Below, in pieces: positions 26,118 to 33,466 of a stretch of 45,543 nucleotides of DNA. The stretch's first letter is position 1, and the number at the start of each line of letters is the position of its first letter. Below the pieces are notes generated by a model. It was not told the origin of the DNA. It did not search any database and saw only the letters and a list, made by a program, of their open reading frames with translations. The position numbers and the translations under genes are program-made. The stretch is taken from positions 8,063 through 53,605 of the forward strand of contig JAWAHN010000003.1 of NCBI GenBank assembly GCA_038889235.1. Reading direction: 5' to 3'. This DNA comes from Candidatus Jordarchaeales archaeon. GTDB taxonomy: Archaea; Asgardarchaeota; Jordiarchaeia; Jordiarchaeales; Freyrarchaeaceae.

Positions 26118-26150
26118 TGGTAATACTTTTTTGTAAAACAGTAATATCAA
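26118..26150. promoter_or_regulatory. Operator-like inverted repeat, site 1 (7-N14-7), before the S-T-AA ECF operon
   Basis: GTAATAC (26120-26126), 14 bp, then GTAATAT (26141-26147). The flanks extend the dyad (TTGGTAATAC versus the complement TTGATATTAC, 8 of 10 matching). It lies between the TATA region and the ATG at 26152, where a bound repressor would block transcription. The half-site and spacing match the sites before the CbiM and CbiQ genes. Confidence 0.65.
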
Positions 26151-26151
26151 T

Positions 26152-26946
26152 ATGAGGGTGTGCACCGTGCGCGGCTACTTTACGACGCGAGACCTAGCAT
26201 ACGTGTCCGTCACAACCGTGATGGTCTACGTGGTTGCTTTTGTGGCCATAATGAGTGTTTCGGCGTTCACAGCATTTCCGGGAGCTAAGTCCATCGCGTC
26301 AGCCTTCTTCACGGCGATAGTGCTCGCCTTGGGCGCCATGAGGGTCAGAAAAATCGGAGTGATGAGCTTCGTAACACTCCTGTGGGGCCTAATAAGCGCC
26401 TTCCTCTTCCCAGCAGTCCCCATACTCCTCCCCGCTACGCTAAGTGGTGGAGTAGCCGCAGACATCCTAGTCTTCCTTCTCAGAAAGGACTACTCAAGTG
26501 AGAGCGCGACCACCATTGCTTGCGGCGTCAGAAGCGGCGTCTCAACGCTCGTTGTGCTGTTGCTGGTGCTGGTTTTCGGCTCAAGCTCGCTTAGAGGCGC
26601 ACCGCTCATCTTCCAATTATATGGTGCCACGCTGAGAGTGCAGGCTTTCCTCATGTTCATCAGTTTGGCGGGTGTTCCACCAGATGTCGCGTCGCTCTTC
26701 GGAGTGATTCTTACCGTGGGTGTTCTAGGCGCCTTCATGCCGAACTTGGGTGTTCCGGGGGAAATTGTGGCGTTTGCCGCGCCACTCCTGAAATTGCTAG
26801 GTGTTCAGGCTGGTGGCGTTGAAGCAGTGTTAACCCCATCGCTGATCGTCGTTATTTCGGCTCTTTGCTTCGCTCTTGGAGCCGCTGGCGGGTATGTTGG
26901 GGCACGCATAGGCAGGGAGCTTAAACTCGCGGGGGTTTACAGGTGA
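26152..26946 (+). CDS. ECF transporter substrate-binding (S) membrane subunit, MptD-like
   Basis: A 264-residue membrane protein with about six to eight hydrophobic helices. The N-terminal FTTRDLAYVSVTTVM and the early VPILLPATLSGGVAADILVF region resemble MptD-type ECF S components. Its position directly before EcfT and fused EcfA genes, with overlapping stops and starts, makes it the specificity subunit of this transporter. It is not CbiM-like (no MHIPDG start). The operator shared with the nearby nickel/cobalt system suggests a metal-linked cargo such as a metal chelate or corrinoid; that is inference. ATG 26152 lies just after the operator, giving a very short leader; GTG 26158 is an alternative. 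Confidence 0.7.
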   Translation: MRVCTVRGYFTTRDLAYVSVTTVMVYVVAFVAIMSVSAFTAFPGAKSIASAFFTAIVLALGAMRVRKIGVMSFVTLLWGLISAFLFPAVPILLPATLSGGVAADILVFLLRKDYSSESATTIACGVRSGVSTLVVLLLVLVFGSSSLRGAPLIFQLYGATLRVQAFLMFISLAGVPPDVASLFGVILTVGVLGAFMPNLGVPGEIVAFAAPLLKLLGVQAGGVEAVLTPSLIVVISALCFALGAAGGYVGARIGRELKLAGVYR

Positions 26947-27713
26947 TGCTGAGAGGGCTTCAGCTGACTAGCACTAACACGTTTCTTAACGGCGTCGATC
27001 CGAGAGTCAAACTAGTGTTCGTTGCGGCTGTGAGTGTACTAAGTCTCGCTTTGAGCTCCTTTACCTCCCTTCTTTTTCTAGCACTGCTTCCAACTCTCAC
27101 TCTGTCACTCGCTAGGGCGCTTGGCAGGGCTAGATTCTTCATTGTTTCGTTTCTCGTATTTTCTGCTCTGAGCGTTTTCGTTGTCTACCTTTTGAGGTTT
27201 GGCAGCGCTCTGGAATTTGCCAAGTTCTTTGTTAGGGTCTTCGCAGTGATGAACGCCGGCTTGTTCTTCGCTTTTACCACCTCACCCAACAAGTTTTCTA
27301 GGGGGCTTGAAAAGCTAAAGGTTCCGCGTTCAGTCTCCTTCACACTCACATTAACTATCAGGTTTATCCCTGTCTTTTTAAAGGAGGCGGAAGAAGTGTT
27401 GTCATCGTTGAAGGTGAGGGGGGTGAAGCTTGGGATAAGGGGGTTCATCAAAAACCCGAAGGTAGTATTACGGTCCTTGACCATACCTCTTATTGTACGC
27501 ATGGTAAAAACCTCGGACGACCTGGCATCCGCCCTGGAGTCTAGAGGGTTTGGAAGCCCAGCTAAGAAGACCAGCCTTCACGAGGTGAAGGTAGGGAAGG
27601 TTGACTTAGCCTTCCTGTCCATCACTATGGCTTTCCTCGTCTCCCTCCTCTTGTTGGACCCATCCTTCTTCAGCTTTCTCGACTTTACAGCTTTCTGGAG
27701 GTTTATGGTTTGA
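26946..27713 (+). CDS. ecfT: ECF transporter transmembrane (T) subunit
   Basis: A 255-residue membrane protein with the EcfT/CbiQ pattern: NTFLNGVDPRVKLVFVAAVS at the N-terminus, several helices, then coupling helices carrying the two Ala/x-Arg-Gly motifs, SSLKVRGVKLG and ALESRGFG, which contact the ATPases. The start overlaps the S-subunit stop (TGATG); GTG 26943 is also possible. The stop overlaps the ATPase start by 4 nt. The three genes form one translationally coupled operon. Confidence 0.88.
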   Translation: MLRGLQLTSTNTFLNGVDPRVKLVFVAAVSVLSLALSSFTSLLFLALLPTLTLSLARALGRARFFIVSFLVFSALSVFVVYLLRFGSALEFAKFFVRVFAVMNAGLFFAFTTSPNKFSRGLEKLKVPRSVSFTLTLTIRFIPVFLKEAEEVLSSLKVRGVKLGIRGFIKNPKVVLRSLTIPLIVRMVKTSDDLASALESRGFGSPAKKTSLHEVKVGKVDLAFLSITMAFLVSLLLLDPSFFSFLDFTAFWRFMV

Positions 27714-29365
27714 GCGTTGAGGTCGAGCGTTTAAGTTATCGCTATCCCAACGCGGAAAGTGACTCGCTCGTCAACGTCGACTTGAAGGTTAGTAGAGGAG
27801 AGTTCGTTCTCCTCGTTGGTAGAAGCGGTTGCGGTAAGACGACGCTGGCTAGGTGCATCAACGGACTTATACCACACGTGTTCAAGGGCGAACTCAGGGG
27901 GGTAGTTAGAGTTGACGGGGTCAACGTGGCTGAGACTCCCGTGTATGAGATGGCTAAACTCGTCGGCATGGTTTTTCAGAACCCTGACACTCAGCTCTGC
28001 ACGTTAACTGTGGAAGACGAGGTTGCCTTCGGCCCTGAGAACATTGGAGTTGAGAGAAGCGAAATTGAGGAGAGGGTTAAGTGGTCTCTTTCAAGTTTAG
28101 GGTTGGAAGGTCTTAGGTGGCGGAGCACTTTCAGTTTGTCCGATGGAGAAAAACAAAGGGTGGCTGTGGCGGCCGCCCTATCCATGCTTCCAAAGGTTCT
28201 AGTGCTTGATGAGCCAACGGCGAACCTCGACCCGAAAGCCTCCGAGATGCTCGTCGACACACTGAGAAAGTTGAGAGACAAGTATGATACCACGATTATA
28301 CTAGTTGAGCACAGAGTTGACAGGTTCATTGAAGCGGCTGACAGAGTTGTCGTGATGGATTCAGGGAGAATAGTCGAAGACGGGCCTCCAGAAGTTGTAG
28401 TCAGGAAGGCCGACGTATTGGAGAAGTTGGGAATTCGAGTGCCTGAAGTCGTCGAGCTGTGTAAAGCGGTTGGGATACCCCTAAACGGGGGGTTAGACGA
28501 ACTTAGGTTCCTGGCCTTAGAGAGGATGAGGGAGCTGAGAGAGGCGAGCTTCGTCAACGACTGTTCGAGTCGCGGCGAGGAAATCCTGAGAATGGAGGAT
28601 GTTGTGCTCAGTTACGGCGGTGTGTTCAGCCTTAGAGTTGACTTCTTCTCATTGTGCAGGGGGGAAGTTGTTGCTGTTATAGGTGGTAACGGCTCAGGAA
28701 AGACGACTCTCGCCAAGCTCATAGCTGGGCTCGTGAAGCCGAAAAAGGGTAGCATAAAAAGAGCGAAGGGTCTTAGGGTTGGGATGGTTTTCCAGAACTT
28801 CGAGGTTCAACTTTTCAGAAGTTCTGTCTTCGACGAGGTTGCCTTTCAACTCACCGAGAAGCTAGACCCAAACCACGTTAAACGTAGGGTGGAATCCGTC
28901 CTGGCGGAGATGGGGCTCCTAAGTCTAATCGGCAGACACCCTCACTCCTTGAGCCAGGGTGAGAAGCAGAGAGTAGTCATAGCGTCTTTGATCGTCGACC
29001 CGCCGGACATACTCATACTCGACGAGCCGACAACAGGACAGGACGGGCATCACCTCAAAATACTGGAGGAAGCGGTGAAGAAAATGAAGATGAGCGGCGT
29101 GGCCACCGTTGTCATAACACACGACTTGTCCTTCGCCGCAAGGGTGGCAGAGCGGGCGGCGGTGGTGAGCGGCGGGAGAATCGCGATGACAGGAGACATC
29201 AGAGACATTTTGTACAAAATAGACGAGCTTGCAGGCTTCACCCCTCCAGAAACCGTTAAACTAGCGAGGGAAGCGGGATTAAGAGGGATTATTAAGCCAG
29301 GGGACTTTCAGGGTGTGTTCTGCAGCAAAGATGTGAGGAGTAGTATCGTCCAATGGGGTTATTAA
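27710..29365 (+). CDS. ecfA: ECF transporter ATPase, two ABC domains fused (EcfA1-EcfA2)
   Basis: This 551-residue protein contains two complete ABC ATPase domains in tandem. Domain 1: Walker A GRSGCGKTT, signature LSDGEKQR, Walker B VLVLDEPTANLDP. Domain 2 starts near residue 290: Walker A GGNGSGKTT, signature LSQGEKQR, Walker B ILILDEPTTGQD. It energises uptake by the S and T subunits before it. TTG 27710 overlaps the EcfT stop. The fused architecture contrasts with the single-domain CbiO of the second system in this window. Confidence 0.92.
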   Translation: MSVEVERLSYRYPNAESDSLVNVDLKVSRGEFVLLVGRSGCGKTTLARCINGLIPHVFKGELRGVVRVDGVNVAETPVYEMAKLVGMVFQNPDTQLCTLTVEDEVAFGPENIGVERSEIEERVKWSLSSLGLEGLRWRSTFSLSDGEKQRVAVAAALSMLPKVLVLDEPTANLDPKASEMLVDTLRKLRDKYDTTIILVEHRVDRFIEAADRVVVMDSGRIVEDGPPEVVVRKADVLEKLGIRVPEVVELCKAVGIPLNGGLDELRFLALERMRELREASFVNDCSSRGEEILRMEDVVLSYGGVFSLRVDFFSLCRGEVVAVIGGNGSGKTTLAKLIAGLVKPKKGSIKRAKGLRVGMVFQNFEVQLFRSSVFDEVAFQLTEKLDPNHVKRRVESVLAEMGLLSLIGRHPHSLSQGEKQRVVIASLIVDPPDILILDEPTTGQDGHHLKILEEAVKKMKMSGVATVVITHDLSFAARVAERAAVVSGGRIAMTGDIRDILYKIDELAGFTPPETVKLAREAGLRGIIKPGDFQGVFCSKDVRSSIVQWGY

Positions 29366-29689
29366 GAAAAGTTACCCGCCTCCAAGCATGAAAGGGAAGA
29401 GCGCAAGGCGCTCCCCGTCATAGATTGACGAAAGCACCTATCCACCACAACCCCACCTTCGAATGCTGGGCGAAACCCTTCCCAATTTTCTGGCTTCGAC
29501 GCCATGAACAACTTTTAGTTGAGAAACAGCTGGGTTAAACAGCATTCACGTGCTCCTCTCTAGTTATGGCAGCATTTCACCTTTTACATCGTTCATCCCG
29601 TTAGTTACGCCGTTTGTCGATTTCCTCTGAAGGAGCCCGGGGTGTTGGAAGGCGAAAGTAGCCGCTACCCGGGCGCTTACCCCTTTTTC
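29366..29689. other. Convergent intergenic stretch with a strong hairpin
   Basis: No gene seen between the ECF ATPase and the amidotransferase 3' end. A first small hairpin GAGCGC-AAG-GCGCTC lies near 29400. A longer stem pairs 29635-29643 with 29667-29674 (GCCCGGGGT with ACCCGGGC, one bulge) around a 23-nt loop, and TTTTT follows at 29684-29688. It could act as a terminator for the ECF operon or protect the 3' end of the amidotransferase message. Confidence 0.4.
29635..29688 (+). terminator. GC-rich hairpin followed by a T-run
   Basis: The stem of about 8 bp has one bulged G, and TTTTT follows 9 nt after. It stands only 2 bp from the stop of the minus-strand gene, so it may serve both directions. 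Confidence 0.35.
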
Positions 29690-30514
29690 CTAGCTGGAAA
29701 ATATCATTCGTCCATTCACGAACACGAGGAGTTTTCCCGGCTCGACCGACCTCCACTTTTCGTTAGTGAGGTATACTGGTTTAGGTGAGTAGTTGAGGGA
29801 GAGAGTTGTCACCAGGACGCCTTGCAGGCCTTTTTCCTTCCCTTCTTGCAGGATGACTTCTTCCTCACTGTCTATTAGTCGCGTAGTTGGGAACGGCGCC
29901 ATCCTAAAGGTTAACGCCATGCCATTGTAGCCTTCACTGTCATGGTAGACGAAAAGGTGTTCCCCGTCGCTCATGGCGCAGTTGAGGAAAAAGTATTCGT
30001 TGATCTCGGCGAGCTTGTCTGCGAGCCACGAGAAGCCGTCTTCATCCCACGTCTCCACTCCACTCTCCATGCAGGCGAGAAGGTGGCAGAAAATGTACTC
30101 AGAACCCGTCTCGCCGTACGGTTTAAAATTTCCCAGCGGAAACCTCCTCTTAAACTCCAACCTTCTAAAGTTCCGCTTGAGGGAGCCGTTGTGCGCGAAA
30201 ACATAGGTTTTGCCCTTCAGCTCCCTGCGAAAAGGGTGGGTGTTCTCGCAAGATGGGGGAGATAAACGCATGTTTGACGCGCGGCGAACGTGTGCAACAA
30301 AAATTTTGGATCGCACTTGCACGTCGGTTATCAGTGAGGTAAAAAGCCTGCTTTCCAGCGCCGTAGCAGGCTCCTTAACCACCCGCGCGGCTCCATCCTG
30401 GTACCATGCAACACCCCACCCATGCCAGTTAAACTTGCCCTTCACTCTAAAACCCCTAAGAGAGAAAGAAGCTGTAACAGGCTTATTGAAGCACATCGCT
30501 AGGAGGTCACACAA
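29690..30514 (-). CDS. Class II glutamine amidotransferase (YafJ-like)
   Basis: An Ntn hydrolase: after Met removal the N-terminal Cys of MCDLLA is the nucleophile that releases ammonia from glutamine. Other family landmarks are HGWGVAWYQDG, FVAHVRRAS, NTHPF, the oxyanion-loop FAHNGSL, and GETGSEYIF. No synthetase domain is attached, as in the YafJ/EgtC/DUG3 group (PF13230), where some members are peptidases rather than amidotransferases. TTG 30514 has GGGGGT 7 nt upstream and puts Cys in position 2, which settles the start. No partner is evident nearby. Confidence 0.85.
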   Translation of the reverse strand: MCDLLAMCFNKPVTASFSLRGFRVKGKFNWHGWGVAWYQDGAARVVKEPATALESRLFTSLITDVQVRSKIFVAHVRRASNMRLSPPSCENTHPFRRELKGKTYVFAHNGSLKRNFRRLEFKRRFPLGNFKPYGETGSEYIFCHLLACMESGVETWDEDGFSWLADKLAEINEYFFLNCAMSDGEHLFVYHDSEGYNGMALTFRMAPFPTTRLIDSEEEVILQEGKEKGLQGVLVTTLSLNYSPKPVYLTNEKWRSVEPGKLLVFVNGRMIFSS

Positions 30515-31054
30515 GCCACGACCCCCTGAAAACTAACACTTTCAAGCTTCTCATTAAAGGCCTCTCTTAAATAGTTGTGCCCAACTATTTTCAAGGCTCC
30601 TCCTCTACCGTGTTTTGCCACATTTCGAGGTGTCATGTCCTAGTAAGAAAGTTTCTCGTTGACAGGAAGGCTGAGCTCAGCCGCGCCCCAAACCATAAAG
30701 GCTCAAACTTCTCAGCCTACCGCAGATAAAAGGCTTCTTCCCAGAGCTAGATAGGCATAGAAAAGTAGTAGACCTAGAAGCAATAAGCAGAGCGCACAAC
30801 TAAAGTGAGGGTAGGCTGCATGTGAACCTCCTAATAACTGAGCCCCATTTTTTAAAGTGACCCTTTCAATCCTACCGCTAGGTGCTTCGAAGACTCGACT
30901 TACACGCTGAAAGTCAAACTGGCGTTACGGAACAGTGGGCCCCTTGCCCAAAAGGTCAAAGGCGAGGGTGCCACGTACCTCTGCTGAGCCCTCTCCAGGG
31001 GGCGTAAAGCTTGTATTCCTCGCCGCCGCCTTTCTTGGTGGCTGGTGGTGGCGT
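30515..31054. other. Intergenic stretch of about 540 bp
   Basis: I see no supported gene. An open frame runs through 30935-31054 into the next gene, but the preferred start lies after it. CTTAAATAG at about 30567 and TTTTTTAAAG near 30849 are possible promoter elements. No RNA gene was recognised. Confidence 0.35.
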
Positions 31055-31759
31055 TTGCAGGGAGAAAACCTATCGTCGCTGAAGAGGATAATCGACGAAC
31101 ACATGAAAATGGTTTCAGGGTTAAAGGAGCACTGCGAAAGGTGCCTTAGGACTGAAAGGTGGGGTGGGAGCGTCGTGCTCATGGTTGTCGATGCAGCCTT
31201 CACCTCGATAGGGCTAAACTATTTCACAGCGGTTGTGCCAAAAGTCGAAGAGTTCAGTAGAAGGTTTGTTGAAACGGGGCGTATAACCCGCTTAAGGGAC
31301 CTCGCAGAATCCAGCTTAGAGGAGCTCACAGCCGTCTGGCGCAACAAGAGATCGCTAATGGTTGCCAAAGAAGTAGCAGCCTACCTTTCAACCTTGAGCG
31401 AGGACGACAGGGAGGCTTTAAGAAGCTGGGCTAGGAGTGCAAGAATAGAGGAGTGGAAGCGCGACCCCATAGGAAGAATAAAGGGGGTCGGCTTAGTCAC
31501 ATTCCAATACCTGAGGATGATGGGTGGAATAGACACGGTGATGCCCGACAAGATAGTCAAAAGAGTGATAAACGGGATACTTGCAGAAGCAGGGCTTAAA
31601 CCTGTCGAAGACGACCTAGAATTCGTGAGAACAGTGGAGCGGCTGGCTGTTGTGTGCGGTTACAGGCCAATAGAGCTCTGCTGGATGACGTGGCTCATAC
31701 AACCAGAAGGAAAAAAGATGAGGATGGAAAAATACGCCCCACTACTCCAAAAAATATGA
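31055..31759 (+). CDS. HhH-GPD-like (helix-hairpin-helix) protein
   Basis: A 234-residue, mostly helical protein. Residues around RIKGVGLVTFQYLRMMGG and DTVMPDKIVKRVI resemble the helix-hairpin-helix plus Gly/Pro/Asp region of the HhH-GPD DNA glycosylase superfamily, including an Asp at the expected place. The [4Fe-4S] Cys cluster of EndoIII is absent. Start is uncertain: TTG 31055 has GGTGGTGG just upstream; the frame is open to 30935, but that part has a hydrophobic stretch of low plausibility. A role in base-excision repair or nucleic-acid binding is possible but unproven. Confidence 0.55.
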   Translation: MQGENLSSLKRIIDEHMKMVSGLKEHCERCLRTERWGGSVVLMVVDAAFTSIGLNYFTAVVPKVEEFSRRFVETGRITRLRDLAESSLEELTAVWRNKRSLMVAKEVAAYLSTLSEDDREALRSWARSARIEEWKRDPIGRIKGVGLVTFQYLRMMGGIDTVMPDKIVKRVINGILAEAGLKPVEDDLEFVRTVERLAVVCGYRPIELCWMTWLIQPEGKKMRMEKYAPLLQKI

Positions 31760-31972
31760 CCGAGAACGGTGGACCCCCTTAAAAGAAGCACCTCCAGCTC
31801 AATGGATGAAACACACCTTGAAACTCCACCTCAACCCCCCGTGCTTCCATAGGTTCATCGAAAGCTGCAAATACGCTTGAAGCGCAACTCTTTCTGAGGG
31901 GTTATAGTGGCAGGCTGCCCGGCCCTCCGCCTGCTTGTTTAAAGAGGGCTCCGCGGGCCATGTGAGGAAAAG

Positions 31973-31980
31973 TTTATAAA
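31973..31980 (+). promoter_or_regulatory. TATA box of the CbiMN operon
   Basis: TTTATAAA lies 53 nt before the CbiM GTG and just 4 nt before the palindromic operator, so a bound regulator would cover the transcription start. Confidence 0.6.
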
Positions 31981-31984
31981 ACAT

Positions 31985-32018
31985 TTGGTATTACTTTAAG
32001 ACAAAAAAGTAATACCAA
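31985..32018. promoter_or_regulatory. Operator-like inverted repeat, site 2 (perfect 13-bp arms), before CbiM
   Basis: The left arm TTGGTATTACTTT (31985-31997) is the exact reverse complement of the right arm AAAGTAATACCAA (32006-32018). Read as 7-bp half-sites it is GTATTAC-N14-GTAATAC, the geometry known for NikR-type nickel regulators (GTGTTAC-N14-GTAACAC in several bacteria). It overlaps the expected transcription start of the nickel/cobalt transporter operon, which fits repression by metal. No regulator gene is in the window. Confidence 0.8.
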
Positions 32019-32032
32019 GGTAGGGTGGTAGA

Positions 32033-32776
32033 GTGCACATACCCGATGGGTTCCTCGACCTGGGAGTAACTATGGTGTGCGCGGCGATCTCGGCGGCTTT
32101 CATCGTGATAGGGGTTATTCAGGCAAAGCGATACATGGACGAAAGACACGTCCCCTTAATGGCTGTATTGACGGCCGGAGTCTTCGCAGCCCAGCTGCTC
32201 AACTTCCCGATAATAGGCGGGACAAGCGGGCACCTGGTTGGAGGAACACTGCTAGCGGTCTTTCTAGGACCCCTCGGCGCTCTCCTTTCCATGACCGTCA
32301 TCCTAGCAGTCCAAGCTCTCTTCTTCGGTGACGGTGGCATCACAGCCCTAGGGGCTAACATACTGAACATGGGCGTCATAGGAGGCATCATAGGCTACTA
32401 CGTTTACATCTTAGTTAGAAGGCTGGTGGGCAAAGGTGGATGGGGTGTAAGGATCGGAGCAGCTGTAGGCTCATACATCTCGGTAGTCCTAGGAGCCATA
32501 GCCTGCGGGGTTGAACTAGGTGTCTCGTCGCTCTTCCCCTTCCCCACCTGGATCACGGTTCCAGTGATGACGGGGTGGCACATGGTGATAGGGATTGGAG
32601 AAGCGCTGATAACCTTAGTTGTCATCGAGTACGTCCTTAGGGCTAGGCCGGACATGCTAGCCCTCCCTAAGGTAGGCTTCCGCGGCCTGCTAAAAGGCGT
32701 TAAAAGTGAGGAGCTGGAGGCGATGGAGAAAAAGGAGCTTGAAACCGTGACCGGAAAAGTGGCTGGAGGGGGTTAA
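32033..32776 (+). CDS. cbiM: CbiM-type nickel/cobalt ECF substrate-binding subunit
   Basis: The protein begins MHIPDGFLD, the hallmark of CbiM/NikM. The free N-terminal amine, His2 and another early His (here in the GTSGHLVGG region) form the Ni/Co site in the family. Further motifs include VGGTLLAVFLGPLGALLSM and QALFFGDGGITALGANILNM, both diagnostic. It has seven or so membrane helices over 247 residues. GTG 32033 is fixed by the MHIPDG motif; GGGTGG lies upstream. It imports Co2+ or Ni2+ together with the CbiN-like, CbiQ and CbiO proteins that follow. Confidence 0.95.
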   Translation: MHIPDGFLDLGVTMVCAAISAAFIVIGVIQAKRYMDERHVPLMAVLTAGVFAAQLLNFPIIGGTSGHLVGGTLLAVFLGPLGALLSMTVILAVQALFFGDGGITALGANILNMGVIGGIIGYYVYILVRRLVGKGGWGVRIGAAVGSYISVVLGAIACGVELGVSSLFPFPTWITVPVMTGWHMVIGIGEALITLVVIEYVLRARPDMLALPKVGFRGLLKGVKSEELEAMEKKELETVTGKVAGGG

Positions 32777-32777
32777 T

Positions 32778-33293
32778 GTGGCGTCGATAGTTGAAGCGAT
32801 AAAGGCTACCTGGCGCCAGAGGTGGTTTAGGCTCAGCGTCCTAGCAGGGGTAATAGTGATAGGATTCTTCCTACCGCTTGCATCAACAGCTCCCGACGGC
32901 CTGGAGCGAACCGTAGAGAGTTTGGTCCAACCGCTAGACATCACGTTGATGCTTATTTACTACGGCGAGGTGACAGGGGAGACGGGGCCCCTGAGTGCTT
33001 GGCTAACCTTCCTGGGAATCAACTACCTGTTGCGGGCGCCGATGCCAGACTACGTGTTGCTTCAGCTAGCTCCGGGGGTTTATGTGAGCTACGTGCTTGA
33101 GATGATGAGTGCGCTCCAAGTGCTGGGACTAGCATCCTTCGAAATTCCAGAAGACGTCGTAGCGCTGCTGCTTAGCTCGGCTGGCGGACACGAGTATCTG
33201 GCATCTCTCACAGCGTCGCTAATAGGTTTCTTCGTGGTTCTCGGAGTAACCTGGCTGGTTGGCTTCGCCCTCAAGAAGAGGAAGGCGGCTTAA
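32778..33293 (+). CDS. PDGLE-domain CbiN-like subunit, extended form
   Basis: The product has an N-terminal membrane helix (LSVLAGVIVIGFFLPLA), then APDGLERTVE, the signature of the PDGLE domain found next to or fused with CbiM, and a C-terminal helix (GFFVVLGVTWLVGFALKKRK). PDGLE proteins are usually near 100 residues. Here 171 residues include an extra ~90-residue segment between the motif and the last helix, with its own hydrophobic parts. GTG 32778 is 2 nt after the CbiM stop behind GGAGGGGG, so the two are cotranscribed. It probably helps load or gate metal at CbiM. Confidence 0.75.
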   Translation: MASIVEAIKATWRQRWFRLSVLAGVIVIGFFLPLASTAPDGLERTVESLVQPLDITLMLIYYGEVTGETGPLSAWLTFLGINYLLRAPMPDYVLLQLAPGVYVSYVLEMMSALQVLGLASFEIPEDVVALLLSSAGGHEYLASLTASLIGFFVVLGVTWLVGFALKKRKAA

Positions 33294-33327
33294 GCTCCGC
33301 CGGGACGCCATGGGCGTTTGAGGGGGC

Positions 33328-33395
33328 TGCCGGGGGGTTTACACAGTCCACCGCCCCCCACGTAACCCTCCCCCTCCCGGCACCCCCCTTTTTTT
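33328..33395 (+). terminator. GC stem-loop plus T7 run after the CbiMN operon
   Basis: TGCCGGG (33328-33334) can pair with CCCGGCA (33376-33382); an alternative inner pairing uses GGGGGG and CCCCCC. Seven T residues follow at 33389-33395. It separates CbiMN transcripts from the next operator and CbiQO. Confidence 0.5.
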
Positions 33396-33428
33396 GGTAT
33401 TATTTCGAACAAAAAGAATATTAACTCT
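33395..33428. promoter_or_regulatory. Operator-like inverted repeat, site 3 (weaker), before CbiQO
   Basis: GTATTAT (33397-33403), 14 bp, then ATATTAA (33418-33424). The left half matches site 2 in six of seven positions (with the flanking TTG), the right half in four of seven. It lies 43-70 nt before the CbiQ GTG. The A/T-rich right half may also serve as the TATA element. Confidence 0.45.
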
Positions 33429-33466
33429 GGACTTCATGTTTCCTTCAAAACTCGGAGGAAGCAGCG

